A DNA stretch of 64,000 nt from Muraenolepis orangiensis (taxonomy: Eukaryota; Chordata; Actinopteri; Gadiformes; Muraenolepididae). Shown piece after piece: positions 22,858 to 37,062 of the stretch. The notes under the pieces were generated by a model that saw only the letters and a list, made by a program, of their open reading frames with translations, was not told where the DNA came from and did no database searches. The position numbers and the translations under genes were made by a program. Where the stretch lies: the NCBI GenBank assembly GCA_027704905.1, contig CM051002.1, positions 3,265,086 through 3,329,085 on the forward strand, given 5' to 3'. Numbering within the stretch: position 1 is the stretch's first letter; each line of letters begins with the position of its first letter.

Positions 22858-24154
22858 TCTCGCAAAATAGCTTTTACCCTATAACCTTGCGGCAAGCTAT
22901 TCTCACCTGCCAGTTGATGTGTGTGTGTGTGTGTGTGTGTATGTGTGTGTGTGTGTGCAATAATGTGAATGTGTTTGTATACAAGCTATATACACATCTG
23001 GTGTTCTCCGGTGCCCAGTCCCACGTCATTAGAAGAAGAAACTGATGTATCCCTTACCCACAGCTGTCTTTGAGGAAATATGTTGAAATGCATTATTTAT
23101 CGGCACGGCTCTTGCATGCTAAATTTATGTTTTTGTTCATTTAAATTTCCAATCACCCAGGCAATAAGAGCCAAACTGAATTATGAATTACAATGAGTAT
23201 TGGTAAAATGTGTTCAGATCGCGATATCGTCGGAGGCTCCAGAGGAATATAGTCCTTGAGACTCAATTAAATATACACACCTTGTTGCAGCTTCGTATGA
23301 CATGAGAGGAGCACAAGAATATGGGAAAATACTTCTTAATTACAAGGAAATGATGCGGTAAAAATAGACTACTGTATAGATGTCGCAGGTTCAAATCGGT
23401 GAACTCTGCGTATAGATAGACTGAAATACATTCTCTAGATTCGCTCAATTGAGCCTGAACATGACACATGTTGTAATTAGTTTTGATCTCTTCCACAACA
23501 TAATAAACAATATAAGTTTGTTGTGTTGTTAGCAGATACACGTCTCAATATTCAGAGAGAAGGGAAATGTGAGGTTTCCCAAATGCGTCTGTATAAATTC
23601 CCTTTTGTTTTACTTCCACAATGTGGGGGAAGGAATTACAATAAGTGGAGGCTCGCCATGCAGCCTACAGCGTGGGGTAAATACAAGGAGAGAAAAGGAA
23701 GAGCATATGTCTGTGTGGGCCTCACTGTGGGACAAGTTACACAGCTCATTAATCATTGCATGTGACTCCCATAAGCTTTAGCTTATCTATGTAGCATGAT
23801 GACTTGTATGTGCTGTAATATATATATATATTTATATATTGTGACGCTTTAGCGGTGGTAGCCAGCTTGATACAGAAGACTGAGACAATGTTCTTATTTG
23901 ATAGCCAAACTGGCTCTTAAAAACAATAAACCAGGGTGGCAAGCCCAAAACGATATTCCTCCAACAAAAGTAATCCGTGTCTCTCTCTGCCCCACGCTAC
24001 TCCTCCAAGTCTCACACACCCACCCTCCTCCCGTCTTTTCCGCCCCTCTCCTCCAACTCCCGTTCTAACTCTCTTATCCTGTTTTAAGCTTAGTTAAAAA
24101 TAATAATAATTACATTAATTGAGGATTGCTGGACAAATGCCAAAAAGGCATTCT
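22607..24154. other. unassigned sequence with short CA, GT and AT tracts
   Basis: (CA)n at 22,822-22,857, (GT)n at 22,917-22,957 and (AT)n at about 23,817-23,842. No gene recognised; the open frames at 23,523-23,781 (up to 80 codons) have no family I know. Confidence 0.5.
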
Positions 24155-24304
24155 GATATATATAAACATGTATATACAGCATATATGCTGTATATACAGT
24201 ATATATATCTATATATATAGATATAAATATATATCCATCCATCCATATATAAATCCATCCATTCATATCTATATCTATATCTATATAGATATAGATATAT
24301 ATAT
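24155..24304. repeat. AT and TATC/ATCC tandem sequence
   Basis: ATATAC, TATC and ATCC repeats with several short palindromes such as ATATATCTATATATATAGAT. The next element is inserted in its AT end. Confidence 0.85.
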
Positions 24305-24868
24305 CAGTGGCGAAGCGTGTCTATCACAACTGGACCTTCTGTAGACCAGGGGTTCCCAAACTTTTCAGCCCACGACCCCCAAAATAACAATGCTGGAGAC
24401 TGGCGACCCCCCACTATCACCGTCCGACGGGGTGGGTGGGGGGTATGTCGCGATCGTGAACATCGAGAAGTCCAACGGGGGGGGTAATCGCTATCGCGAA
24501 CATTGTGTGTGGCTTTTTTTCAATGATGATACTGTTGTGAATCTGTCGGAATCACAATTCCTTTATTTGTCACTCACGTTATTATTAACAATAATAATAA
24601 TAATACAAATGATAAAAAATAAATTAAAAATGAGAATAATAAAATTAAAAAACCTCATGGGTCACATCAAGAGGATTCTGAAATCATCTCGCGACCCCCA
24701 CTTTGGGAACCCCTGCTGTAGGATCAAAATCAAACAAATCAACGTAACACTGTAATATAACAGATAACAACACAGATACCATTCTCATTTATTATTATTC
24801 TTTTTGTTTCATCTGAGAGTTCCAGGGTCTTCTCTGAATACCTTGAAGGCCCTGACGCTTCACCACTG
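24305..24868. mobile_element. outer TIR element, probable hAT MITE
   Basis: Left end CAGTGGCGAAGCGT and right end ACGCTTCACCACTG form an inverted repeat. Both ends are flanked by ATATATAT (24,297-24,304 and 24,869-24,876), consistent with an 8-bp duplication, although the site is itself an AT repeat. It is non-coding and interrupted by the element at 24,347. Confidence 0.75.
24347..24715. mobile_element. inner hAT MITE, 369 bp
   Basis: Ends CAGGGGTTCCCAAACTTTT and CTTTGGGAACCCCTG, the classic terminal inverted repeat of Charlie-like hAT elements. The flanks CTGTAGAC and CTGTAGGA match at 6 of 8 positions, a worn 8-bp target duplication. It contains an ATA-rich middle and no transposase. Confidence 0.88.
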
Positions 24869-24892
24869 ATATATATATATATATATATATAT

Positions 24893-25984
24893 GTATATTG
24901 ATTCTGAAATTCTATATATATATACCCATGTTTAAAAAAAATAGCTAATTTTTTTTGGTTTGTTTATTAGATGGATAGTGGATACTTTTTGTGTTTGTGT
25001 GGATTGTTCTTCACAATCTCAACATGTGAGATCCAATTTTATAGGTTTTTCCAATTTCTCAAACATATACGTATCCCTGGACAACAGGTCAATCATACCA
25101 TAATAGTTACAGCGGTGCATCTCTGATTGCAACTCGAGAATGACTAGGATGGTTCTCAATAAACCTCCACACACTGTCGTGTCATCTGATCCAGCCTTTA
25201 ACTTCATGTCACACAAGACTCCTTTTCTCTTTGTAGTGTTTATCTTTTGATATGCATTTACTGAGCCTATTTAGCCTCTCAAATTGACCATTTCATTGCA
25301 CTGAAAGGTCAATGTTGTATAATTGGGCCTCATATCATGAAAATGTTTCTAATTATTATTATATATTATTATATAATCATTGAAGGTATACAGACAATTG
25401 ACTGCGCTGCATATAAGGTATGTTTAAGATGTTTAAGCGTGACAAGCATTAGGCTTTTTTAAAGTCAGAACATCCACCCGTCCATAATAAGCACACCAAG
25501 CACACAAGGGGAACAGAGCGGTTAACGTCAAAGCGTCCTTGTTATCAACACAGCATCCTTTCACACCTGCACTCAATATTCATGAGATTCAGCTGGCCAA
25601 TTTGGGGTGCCAGGCCTAAAAAGTAACAGATAGAAATCAGTAAAGCAAAGCACCAATATATTCAGCCCAGGCTGGGTTAGATAGGCATGTGAGGACTAAT
25701 TGGCAGGACACTCCAGAAGGTTCTTGAGGTGGCATCGCACTGATACTGATACTGATACTGATACCTGAACGGTCGGCTCTCAAAAGTTCAAAACAGTCAA
25801 AATAAGCAATGAGCTCTGCAAGCTACAGAGGGCTTGGGTCTCTGGTTTTGAAAGTCAAAAGGAATATGACACCACTTTGTTTCATGTAAAAAACCAAGTG
25901 ATTTCTTTATTTTCTTTGTTACCTTTTTCTTTTTTTGTATTTTATTGATAATGCATCGTCTCCAAAAAGAAACAAGCAAAAATG
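24893..25984. other. unassigned sequence
   Basis: No gene recognised. (TGATAC) is repeated about four times at 25,740-25,764, and an ATTATTAT palindromic patch lies at about 25,353-25,377. Confidence 0.45.
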
Positions 25985-26020
25985 ATCAATTATCAATTAT
26001 CAATCGGGATCATTGTATCA

Positions 26021-26700
26021 GATCGTATTGCATCGTAACAAAGCGCGGCAGATCTAATCAGAGCATCTAATAGTGCTTCCAAGTGCGTGGTGATCGGGAT
26101 CGATTTTAGACAAGACACCACGCTCTGTTGAGATGTGTTGCGATCTCCCACGATCTGTCACGCTCTGTCGGGTCCCATTGCTCAAGACCTGACACGAATG
26201 ACTCACGAGCAGATAGGAGTTTATATAAGAAGATGCGAGTAAATCCGAGTAGATATGAGTAGTTAAGTTTTTACACGAACGCTCACAATCTGTTACGAGT
26301 TCTCGTGCCCATATATATACCGGACAAGATCCGTAACTCCTGCCATCATCAATGGTTGAGGGTTGTAGTGTTCACTCTGTAAGTTCAAGAAACAATGATG
26401 TCCATGGTCAGTATGGTAACGGAGCGCATCGGTTCGTGATGAACGTATCGGAACGTATCTGCACGTACCAGATCGTCCCAATTCGGGGAACCCCATCCCC
26501 TCTGACCCCATCGTGTCAGATCGAGACCCAATCGTGGACTCGATCGAAACAATCCTATCGGAACGTATGTGATCGTATCTGAACGGGAGATCAGACCGTG
26601 ACAGATCGTGACACCTGAAATTGACAAATCGTGACCAGATCGCATCCGAGCGCAACAAATCGTATCAGATACATATCGACTCGCATCACCTCGTATCCAA
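26021..26700. repeat. degenerate decamer satellite (GATCGTATCN-like)
   Basis: Successive 10-base words share a register: from 26,441 GAACGTATCG, GAACGTATCT, GCACGTACCA, GATCGTCCCA. From 26,141 CGATCTCCCA, CGATCTGTCA, CGCTCTGTCG. Near 26,239 GCGAGTAAAT, CCGAGTAGAT, ATGAGTAGTT. From 26,561 GAACGTATGT, GATCGTATCT. The phase is kept through most of about 680 bp, except a less clear patch at 26,340-26,400. There is no reading frame of meaning. Confidence 0.65.
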
Positions 26701-28295
<1,595 letters not shown>

Positions 28296-28672
28296 ACCAT
28301 CTCCATCACAAAGGACTGCAACCACCCTGGACACCATCTTTTCTCCCCCCTACAGTCTGGTCGCCGGTTCCGCAGCTTCCGTACAAGGACTACCAGGGTC
28401 AAGGACAGTGTATATCCACAGGCAGTGCGCCTACTGAACTACTAGAATGCTGCCACTATCATAGCATTGTCATCAATATTACATTACACTATCATACTTT
28501 TGCTGGACTTTCTGGACTCATCACAGTAACTGCACTGTGCTGCACTGCACTGCACTGCACTGCATTGATGGTGCAGCTACACTACTGGCACTTTAAAATG
28601 TTTTTTAAATGCTTGTTGCACAAATATGTACATATCATCCATCAGTCACTTTATTGTTTATTTGTATAAACA
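28296..28672 (+). mobile_element. 5'-truncated L2-clade LINE, 3' end
   Basis: Starts in the last codons of the reverse transcriptase (matching 6,816-6,960 of copy A: ACTGCAACCACCCTGG, then GCAGTGCGCCTACTGAACTA) and continues through the 3' UTR, with GCACT repeats near 28,535-28,562. It ends near TCAGTCACTTTATTG without a clear tail. Confidence 0.85.
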
Positions 28673-28769
28673 TCTTCTTTGAGTAAATAAAGGCTTTACT
28701 GAGTGCTGTTTGGTATACACACATATATATATATATAGATATAGATCCACATAGCCAGCCCAGCATCAA

Positions 28770-28802
28770 GCTGGGGCAACGCAGGATATGTGTTGCCCCA
28801 GC
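28770..28802. repeat. small hairpin, 11-bp arms
   Basis: GCTGGGGCAAC and GTTGCCCCAGC are exact reverse complements around an 11-base loop. Pairing can extend past an AT bulge. Confidence 0.8.
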
Positions 28803-29029
28803 ATCTTGTCCCTGCCTTCCTCTCAGCCAGGATGCACACAGAGGCCTGTCAACAGAATCCCATGAAGACTGGATGGAGATGAGGAGGAGTCTTTCTCTCT
28901 CCCTCACTGTGTTCATCATTGAAGGAAATAATATTACCTCTATGTCCTTCTCTGCTGCTAAAAATCCCGAAACGCATACATCAAGACGGGATGGTGCTGA
29001 GCACAGCAGCATCCCGTCTGGTCAAACTA
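28803..29029. other. unassigned sequence
   Basis: No gene recognised. It may be the decayed upstream part of the LINE that follows. Confidence 0.35.
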
Positions 29030-29580
29030 ACAAAACACTCAACAATAAACAGTCAATCAGCCCAAAACACTGCTGGTCGCCGGCTTACAAACACCGACGA
29101 AGAGCCCCCCACATCACCCTTGGCCTCCTCCATGACCTCCACTTGCTCTCCCAGTTAAATACCAGATTAAAATTTTTTAAATACTGCCTGAATTACATGA
29201 CCTCCCTCCTACCTCTCTGACCTCCTCCACGACCACAAACCATCCCGGACGCCTCCCAGACTCCTCCAAAGAGACCCCAAGGACTGAACATCAGGCCTGA
29301 GGGCGAACGTGCCTTCATAGCAGTAGCCCCCCCCCCTCTCTCCCAAACCCCATCCCAGAGGCACACAGCCTAAACACATCTTAAGCACCTTCTGCTCAAT
29401 CACTCCACCCTTCACTTAGATTTTTTAATTTGACCATCATTTTGTATTTTAATTATTTTTCCTTGTTTGTTTGTTTTATGTTTTCCTGTAAAGCATCTTA
29501 GAGTGCTAAGAAAAGCGCCATTTAAATGAATATTATGTACGCCATAGTATGATTATTATTATTAATAATCTGTAGAACTT
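29030..29580 (+). mobile_element. decayed LINE 3' end (jockey-like RT C-terminus)
   Basis: Fragments in two frames resemble the C-terminal part of a non-LTR reverse transcriptase: QNTAGRRLTNTDEEPPTSP and, further on, EGERAFIAVAPP. These correspond to the common fish patterns QNAAARLLT... and GERAFSVAAP. It ends in AAAGCATCTTAGAGTGCTAA, GAAAAGCGCCATTTAAATGA and an ATTATTATT tail, the usual end of such LINEs. Many stops are present. Confidence 0.5.
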
Positions 29581-29689
29581 GTCCCCTGCAGCCCTGCACC
29601 CTGTGCTGTACCCAGTGCTTTGCTTGCAACTTAAGGCAATTGAAGATCACAAATTCTTCTAAAGTACTTTTCTCAGTGGCACATCTAAG

Positions 29690-29740
29690 TAGTTTTGGAT
29701 AAAAGCCTTTGCTAAATGACTAAATGTGAATGTAAACTAT
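29690..29740 (+). mobile_element. UnaL2-type LINE/SINE 3' end
   Basis: TTTTGGATAAAAGCCTTTGC followed by TAAATGACTAAATGTGAATG is the conserved L2-type 3' hairpin and tail. The body upstream is not recognisable. Confidence 0.75.
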
Positions 29741-30029
29741 ATCACTGCACATATTTGGACTCCAGCTACGGCCTTCTAAGCGGTCCACCCGGGACTATCT
29801 AGCCACTGCAATGAACCTTCCTATCGGAGGACTCACGGCGTGAGAGTGAAGGCTTCATGACATGACAGTACAGTGATGAATAACTTTTGATCTAAGTAAA
29901 CCTTCACTGATAGAAGCAACAAAGAAGAGTAGCAAGTCAAGAATAGTGGGAAAATGTGACTGATATATGCAGAAAATAGATGGATTAAGATACATTGTCA
30001 ATGGGCTGACAATGTTTGTCTTTTAAGCA
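29741..30029. other. unassigned sequence
   Basis: No gene or repeat recognised. Confidence 0.4.
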
Positions 30030-30031
30030 CC

Positions 30032-30126
<95 letters not shown>
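30030..30126. repeat. poly-C then (CA)n
   Basis: About 19 C followed by about 78 bp of CA. Confidence 0.95.
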
Positions 30127-30127
<1 letters not shown>

Positions 30128-31853
30128 AGACCTTCCCTCATTGTCCCCTGCTCCCCTCTGACCTCTATCATCCCCGGTGCCTCCTCTCTGCCACCTGTGT
30201 GCAGGTCCTAGTCTCCCAGGGGTCTTTGTACTCACTGGCCCCTGTTTGATTTAAGCTGACCGGGAGTCACTGCTCACTACAAGCACCGGTTGAACCATGA
30301 ATAATGGATCTGCCACAGGCCTTGTTCCCCCCACCACCCCCACCCAACACACCCCACCTGCTCCTTCCCCAAACTGCTCCTGCTGTGACTGGAATCGCCA
30401 ATGCCCCACTAACATCTGATCATTCATACAGGGCCTCGAGTCATTTGGTCTTTCCTTGTCCACCAACCAACTCAAGAAACTTTTCTGGACCCAGAACATA
30501 GGTTAAGCTGTGTAAAACAAGACGTCCTCTGAGTGTTTGAGGTCCATTCAGGGTTTTCAATAAGACAAAGGTTTAGTGGAGATTTACAAAGTTGAATCAT
30601 CGTTTCTGAGTGAATCTATCTCCAGTCAAACAATATTGTGAGTCAAAAAAAATATTTATAAATAGATAACGTGCATTAGAATAACCAAATAAAACAGGAT
30701 ACAGAGGCTGCTGCAGGCAGAATTTGAGAGTTGGAAAGAGACCAGAAGAGAGAAAGGTTTTGAAAATGAACAATAAAAAGATCTACAGCAGGGAACGTCT
30801 CCACAGAGACAGGTCACTGTTTGATTTCATAGATGTATTTTATCAAATTACGGGTTATGTTAGCCCAAGTGATAGTACAGTATACAAGGCAAATAGAAGG
30901 CTAGATTTTCTTATAGCTTATTGTGGTGTGAAAGGGGGCGTGGCTTGACGTCAATCTGAAAATAAGGGAGAAGTGGGAGCTGCAAATTCCCAGAAGTGAC
31001 ACGGCTGTGGGTGGTGAGCAAAATGAGTTAGTCTGTATAGTTATATGAAGTTATACTTTGGATGGAGGAGGAGACCCCGTCGTGGCCCCTCTATGTCCCC
31101 ATGGGGTCAATAGACTTGTGAATTGAACTTTTGGGCTGCAGTTGATTTAGCAGACACTTTTAATTTGTTGTGTTTATCTTAATTAACAAAAAGTGTTTAC
31201 GTTAAAGGGTAAAAGTTTTGTTTCAGTTATAAGTCCTATGTGTCCTGCTTTCTGCCTGGAAACCCACCAGTAGCAGTAGCCCTGTTACACCTTTATAACC
31301 TACAGTCAAACTGAATACAGATACTGACATAAACCCACGCCATATGTCCTCATATGAAAAGTTCAGCTGTTATTAGGGGCGGTCGCCATATAGCAGAGGA
31401 GGCGTTGTGCCTCGCCATAGATAGCTGTGACAAAAGACCCTGCTATTTGAAATATACATATATCATGGAGGATTAAAAGATTATTGGTTTTGCTCAAATT
31501 CTTGTCAGGAAAAACCCACTAAAAGCGTACCATATAGCATATACCATTACCCAATGTGCTGGCATTCGTGCGAAGTTGCCTCACAACAGGAATACAAGGA
31601 GCACTAATGGAGACTGCCCGCTGGTCACATTTATCCTCCTTTGCACCGTGGCAAGAAGCCTTGGAAGGGACCACATTGTATGCATCTTGAGCCCTAGCCG
31701 GTTGTCTAATAAAGGAGCACGCCCAGAGAGCGTTGAGGAAGGGTTAATGACTAAATCAATTGCGTAGCCACACTGAGCGGTCAACAGCAATCTGAAATGA
31801 TATCTCTAATGAGAAAAGAGCATCAGCCTTTTAAAGTGCCAGTAGTATATATA
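30127..31853. other. unassigned sequence
   Basis: About 1.7 kb with no gene, RNA or transposon end that I can support. Short frames up to 82 codons look random. Confidence 0.4.
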
Positions 31854-31941
31854 GTGGTGTGTGGTGGTGTGGTGTGTGTGTGTGGTGTGTGTGTGTGTGT
31901 GTGTGTGGGGGTGTGTGGAGTATAAATATAAGTGTATATAA

Positions 31942-31979
<38 letters not shown>
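31854..31979. repeat. (GT)n and (AT)n microsatellites
   Basis: GGTGTGTG-rich at 31,854-31,916 and (AT)n at about 31,947-31,979. Confidence 0.9.
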
Positions 31980-31982
<3 letters not shown>

Positions 31983-32984
31983 AGCAGTTGTTTACCATCG
32001 TTCCTTCAACCTTTAATACAGTCAACTATAAATACACACACACACAGACCCACACTTGCCGCCAGGCTTTTCGCGATTCATTGGCCTGCCGTTCAATCTA
32101 TCCCCCCCCAACTCCTCTAATAACCAAATGGCCTTCCTCTCTGAATCAAAGCGCTATAGTCATGACCTTAAAACTAATCATCTGAAGACTTACCTCACCT
32201 TCCCCCTCCCCCTCCCGCCTCCCCCACCCGCCGCTGAATTGTATCACATCTCTATTCATCCGGTAACTCTGACAAAGAACCTCTCCTCCTCCCTTCTCAC
32301 TCGCTTTCTCCCCCTTCATCCCCCCCCCCCCCATTGTGTTTTATTCAGTCATGTTGCCTTTTTACAAGATCATTCTGGGGGCTGCAAAAATGTCAGGGCT
32401 CTCAGAAAGCGTCTTTGGCTCCTTCTTAACGCCCCCCGGTTCTTTCGGAAACAACACATGTTTTTAACAGTTTCAGTCGGGCCAAAGTTAAGCCTGGGGT
32501 AATCAACCAACTAAACGCTCCACACATCACCAGGGGGGAAAACCTGAAAGAAATAAAAGTGTCAAATTTAAGTAAGTCTATGAAGCTATAGAAACATAAA
32601 ATAATATATATAATATTAGGTTCTAGCAATAAAGACCTTTTTCACATCAGAGTCACTGTCTGACACAATGTTCAGGCATTCTGCTGCAAATTGGTGGGAA
32701 AGTTAAAGGAAAAATACGGACGAACGAACAATTGATAAACAAAAGAGATGAGAGCAAAATAATAGATGACGAAAAAGCCGCGATTAATGTCATTTGTCCA
32801 TAAATCTGTGGGTTTGCCGACCGTTCCGATCCCAGCTGAGGCTCAGAGCCACAATGGCTGAGGCTCAGAGCCACAATGGGCTGAGGCTCCTCTCCCTCCT
32901 CCCCGGCTCACAAGTCTGGCTAAGTGTCTTACAAAGCCTATTGTGATACAGGGAGACCAGTACCATTGTACCAACGCTAGTGCA
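31980..32984. other. unassigned sequence with poly-C and a 22-bp tandem
   Basis: Poly-C at about 32,319-32,332. A 22-bp unit GCTGAGGCTCAGAGCCACAA(TG) is repeated at 32,835 and 32,857, with a partial third copy. A 148-codon frame (32,056-32,502) is Pro/Leu/Ser rich and not recognised as a gene. Confidence 0.45.
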
Positions 32985-32985
32985 T

Positions 32986-33074
<89 letters not shown>
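32985..33074. repeat. (CA)n microsatellite
   Basis: About 90 bp of CA. Confidence 0.95.
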
Positions 33075-33079
<5 letters not shown>

Positions 33080-33264
33080 AATTGCACACATGGTAGCTTA
33101 ATCTCTTCAAAGATATGAATCCTCGCTATGAATCCCAGCAGCCCCCAGATTAGTAGTGAGTAGTGCAGCTGTGCAGCTCTATGCAGCTCTCCTAAACAAA
33201 CAAACAGTCACGTGTCATAGATCCAAGTCAGGTGGACACCAAGGTTCAAAACTGTTCAATCATA
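33075..33264. other. unassigned sequence
   Basis: No gene or repeat recognised. Confidence 0.4.
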
Positions 33265-33880
33265 TAGGGTATGTCAATCGATTGAAATATTGAATCGCGA
33301 TTAATCGCATGACTGTCCATAGTTTATCACGATTAATCGCAAATGAATCATTATTATTATTTGTTTTAATCTGTTCAAAACGTACCTTAAATGGATATTA
33401 TTCAATTGTTTAATTCTCAACAACATGACGAAAATGGAAGTGGACAAATAGGCTTGCTTTATGCAAATGTATGTATTGGGAATCACTTAACAACCCAAAA
33501 CAATGACAAATATTGTCGGGAAACCCTCGATGTCAAACCTACTGTTCAGTATGTATCGACACGGTGATGGCTTGGTTGGAGGCTATGCGTGGTACAAGGC
33601 TAACTCTCCAACGGTACAATCGGTTGGGAGTGTGCTGACTTTATTCTCAATGTTCCACTGTTTGTCTACTTGCATTGCAAGTGCTTGACACACACTTCAG
33701 CAAGATGCCTCTCCTCTGTCTTTATAACAGTCAAAGCATGCGATCAGGTAATTTTTCCTTCATCCATTGCTGCTTGCTATCGCTATCTGACATAATGTTT
33801 ATGCTGCTTCCTGATTCATGAACCAAGGCTCAATGTTAACGCATTGTTATCACATTAACTTTGATAGCTCTTATATACAT
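33265..33880. mobile_element. candidate TIR element with AATCGCGATTAATCGC motif
   Basis: Starts TAGGGTATGTCAATCGATTG and holds GAATCGCGATTAATCGCATG and TCACGATTAATCGCAAATGA. It ends TTAACTTTGATAGCTCTTAT, an imperfect inverted match to the start. This arrangement is common in a dispersed vertebrate repeat. The 61-codon frame at 33,503-33,688 is not recognised. Target duplication is unclear. Confidence 0.5.
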
Positions 33881-35049
33881 ACATATATATTTATTTATAT
33901 ATTACTGGAATCGATAATGTATCAATCATTGAAAGGAAAACACAAAAAGAACATTCCCCCTAAGTCATTATCGCCTTGAAAATTACATCTTGCAGAAACC
34001 TTGGCATTTGGTCTTAAATTATACCTTTTGGCCCCCAGGAACCAGCGGCCCTGCCGCCCTCCCTTGACTCTAAAAGCAGCGTTTTGAAGCCAAGTTACTA
34101 CTGAGGGGAAGAATGAGCCCAGGTAACCAAATCGCCTTTTAGTGAATGGCTTTTTTCATCGATTCAGTTTTCAGGTTTAAAGTTATGTTCAACAGTGTTA
34201 CTCCAAACGTATTTTTGAGTTCATTACTTCGGGATTTTTTTCAATTTGTTAAGCTTTTCTACCTCCCCCTTCCCCTGTCTGTAGAAGAAAAGATGACAAA
34301 AGAGCAAAATAACTGACTGAAACCTAAAGCTAACAATACACATTCCATTTCCAGAGCTAAGCCTAGGAACCCTAATGTAATACGCACTGTTGCAATTGTT
34401 GGCCAGCCACCGTTATTTGTCATTAGCCACTATCCTCATCAATGACACATCTGACAATTTTTTTTCAGATGTACCAGTTCAAAATGAGTATCATGATCAG
34501 TTTCAAGTGGGTCATCAGGTTTGTCTGAGGGTCGACCACAATGTGTGTATTAACTATCGTATGTAGCAATATCAATGTAGACAATAAAATGACACACACA
34601 TGATGTAACCTTTACTTTGCTACTTATTCATTTAAAAGGTCTTTGTGTATGTTGTCCTTCCACCTAAAGAGAGCGCTCCCTTCCTCTCTCCAATGCTAAA
34701 TGAGTTAGAATTCATATTGCCACTGTAGCCAGGAGGTCTGTTACTGAAACCATGCCAATCTCCTGGCTTTTTTTATTGTGCAGATTCCTTTGGTTGCCTT
34801 GCATCGTTGCAGGCCATGTCCGCTTCCCTGCTGACCTCAGCCCTGGACCAATCCTTAACTCTTCACCATGGGCACTTCCTCACTATTGTGTTCCCCTTTG
34901 TTTTAATGGCCCCCGATGTGAAATTGTCCTTATATAAATATCATGTACACCCATCATCTCAATGCTTGGTTAATGCTCCAAGTGTGTCTTCCTATGTGTT
35001 CATGCTCTAATGTCCTGCAGGAAATCCTGTTTCATTCATGTCTGTGTCA
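33881..35049. other. unassigned sequence
   Basis: About 1.2 kb with no recognised gene or repeat. Two overlapping 61- and 67-codon frames at 34,752-35,010 look random. Confidence 0.4.
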
Positions 35050-35316
35050 ATGTGTGTGTGTGTGTGTGTGTGTGTTGTGTGTGTGTGTGTGTGTGTGTGT
35101 GGCAATGTGTGTGTCTGTGTCAATATGTGTGTCTGTGTCAATGTGTGTGTCTGTGTCAATGTGTGTGTCTGTATCATTGTGTGTGTCTGTGTCAACGCGT
35201 GTGTCTGTGTCAATGTGTGTGTCTGTGTCAACGTGTGTGTCTGTGTCAGTGTGTGTATGTTAAAATGTGTGTGTCTGTGTCAATGTGTGTGTCTGTGTCA
35301 ATGTGTGTGTCTTTGT

Positions 35317-35404
<88 letters not shown>
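35050..35404. repeat. (GT)n with 18-bp higher-order unit
   Basis: GT tract at both ends. The middle (about 35,101-35,320) repeats an 18-bp unit AATGTGTGTGTCTGTGTC with small changes (for example AACGTG, AGTGTG). Confidence 0.92.
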
Positions 35405-35406
<2 letters not shown>

Positions 35407-35499
35407 ATATCAAATACATATCAAAGGAATGAGCAAGTGTGTCATTGACGAGAGATAAAGGAATATGGAGGGGGTTGTCAGAGGCCAAGTAGGAGAGGT

Positions 35500-35501
<2 letters not shown>

Positions 35502-35582
<81 letters not shown>
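35502..35582. repeat. (GA)n microsatellite
   Basis: About 81 bp of uninterrupted GA. Confidence 0.95.
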
Positions 35583-35585
<3 letters not shown>

Positions 35586-35922
35586 AACACACTACTGCAG
35601 GGGTACTGCATTACACTCTCCCATAGCAGGGTCTCTCTCAGTGTGGTAGTCTGGTCCTGGTCAGTGTTTGTGAATATCTCACTTCCATTGAGCACCAGGC
35701 CCTGAATCCAATGCCTTCTCTCCCCCCGTGAAAAATGCTGACCTACAAATTAGCCTGCTGGCTAATTTGAAACACACTTAAGCGCATGAAAAAGCTATAC
35801 TCATCGATTTCCATGAATTAATGTTATCTTAAACGGCATGGATTTATGATGGAAGCCGCCGTCGGAGATGCCAAACATTAACAAACCACATTTGGATCAA
35901 AGACTCGAAGAAGAGCTATTGA
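35583..35922. other. unassigned sequence
   Basis: No gene or repeat recognised. Confidence 0.4.
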
Positions 35923-35923
35923 A

Positions 35924-36105
35924 ATTCAAGATTCAAGATTCAAGATTCAAGATTCAAGATAACTTTATTTATTTATTGCCAAGTGAAATGAGTCCAAGCT
36001 CACAGAGTGGTGTATAGTCGGCTCGATAGCCGTGTCGGTAACCCCCTCCGACATCCATGTCTCCGTAAGGCAGACACACCGAAAATTTTCGGCCCTCATT
36101 AAACA
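35924..36105 (-). mobile_element. internally deleted LINE: endonuclease piece joined to 3' tail
   Basis: On the minus strand an endonuclease-like segment reads CVCLTETWMSEGVTDTAIEP. It is followed within about 40 codons by ATAACTTTATTTATTT-type 3' sequence and five TTGAATC tail units (35,924-35,960). The reverse transcriptase that normally lies between is absent. The upstream end abuts the CA satellite. Confidence 0.7.
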
Positions 36106-36648
<543 letters not shown>

Positions 36649-37062
36649 AGCTGACCACCCCCCATTAATAAGGATGCTTGTTGGAAGTGAGGGTAGTTGT
36701 AGTTGATTGACCGTGTTCGCGGCCATTTGTCTGGGACGCGCGGTGCGACAGCTTCAGTTGGCCGGTGCAGACGGAGTAGGGGGGGGGGGGGGGGCTGATG
36801 GATGCCCTGGCCGTAATCTGCGATGCGGGCCGGTTACTCAGCGAGAGGCCTCCCTCCCCCCTCCCCTGTGGCCATGTTGGAGCCCATCGATGGAGATAAG
36901 GCTGATGGGAGCTCTGTCAATGCCATATAACTAAGGGGAAGAGACGGCGGGAGGAGCTGTCTGACTCTTGTTTTTGCTTGACTGTATGTGAGGGAGTTTT
37001 ATTTATTGTCAAGCAGTTGACAGCGGAAAATATTCTGAAAAATTATAGTCTTCTAATTAATA
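36649..37062. other. unassigned GC-rich sequence with poly-G
   Basis: G-run at about 36,780-36,794. No gene recognised. Confidence 0.4.

Noticed and set aside
32056..32502. 148-codon frame
   Set aside because: Driven by Pro/Leu codons in C-rich sequence; no recognisable family.
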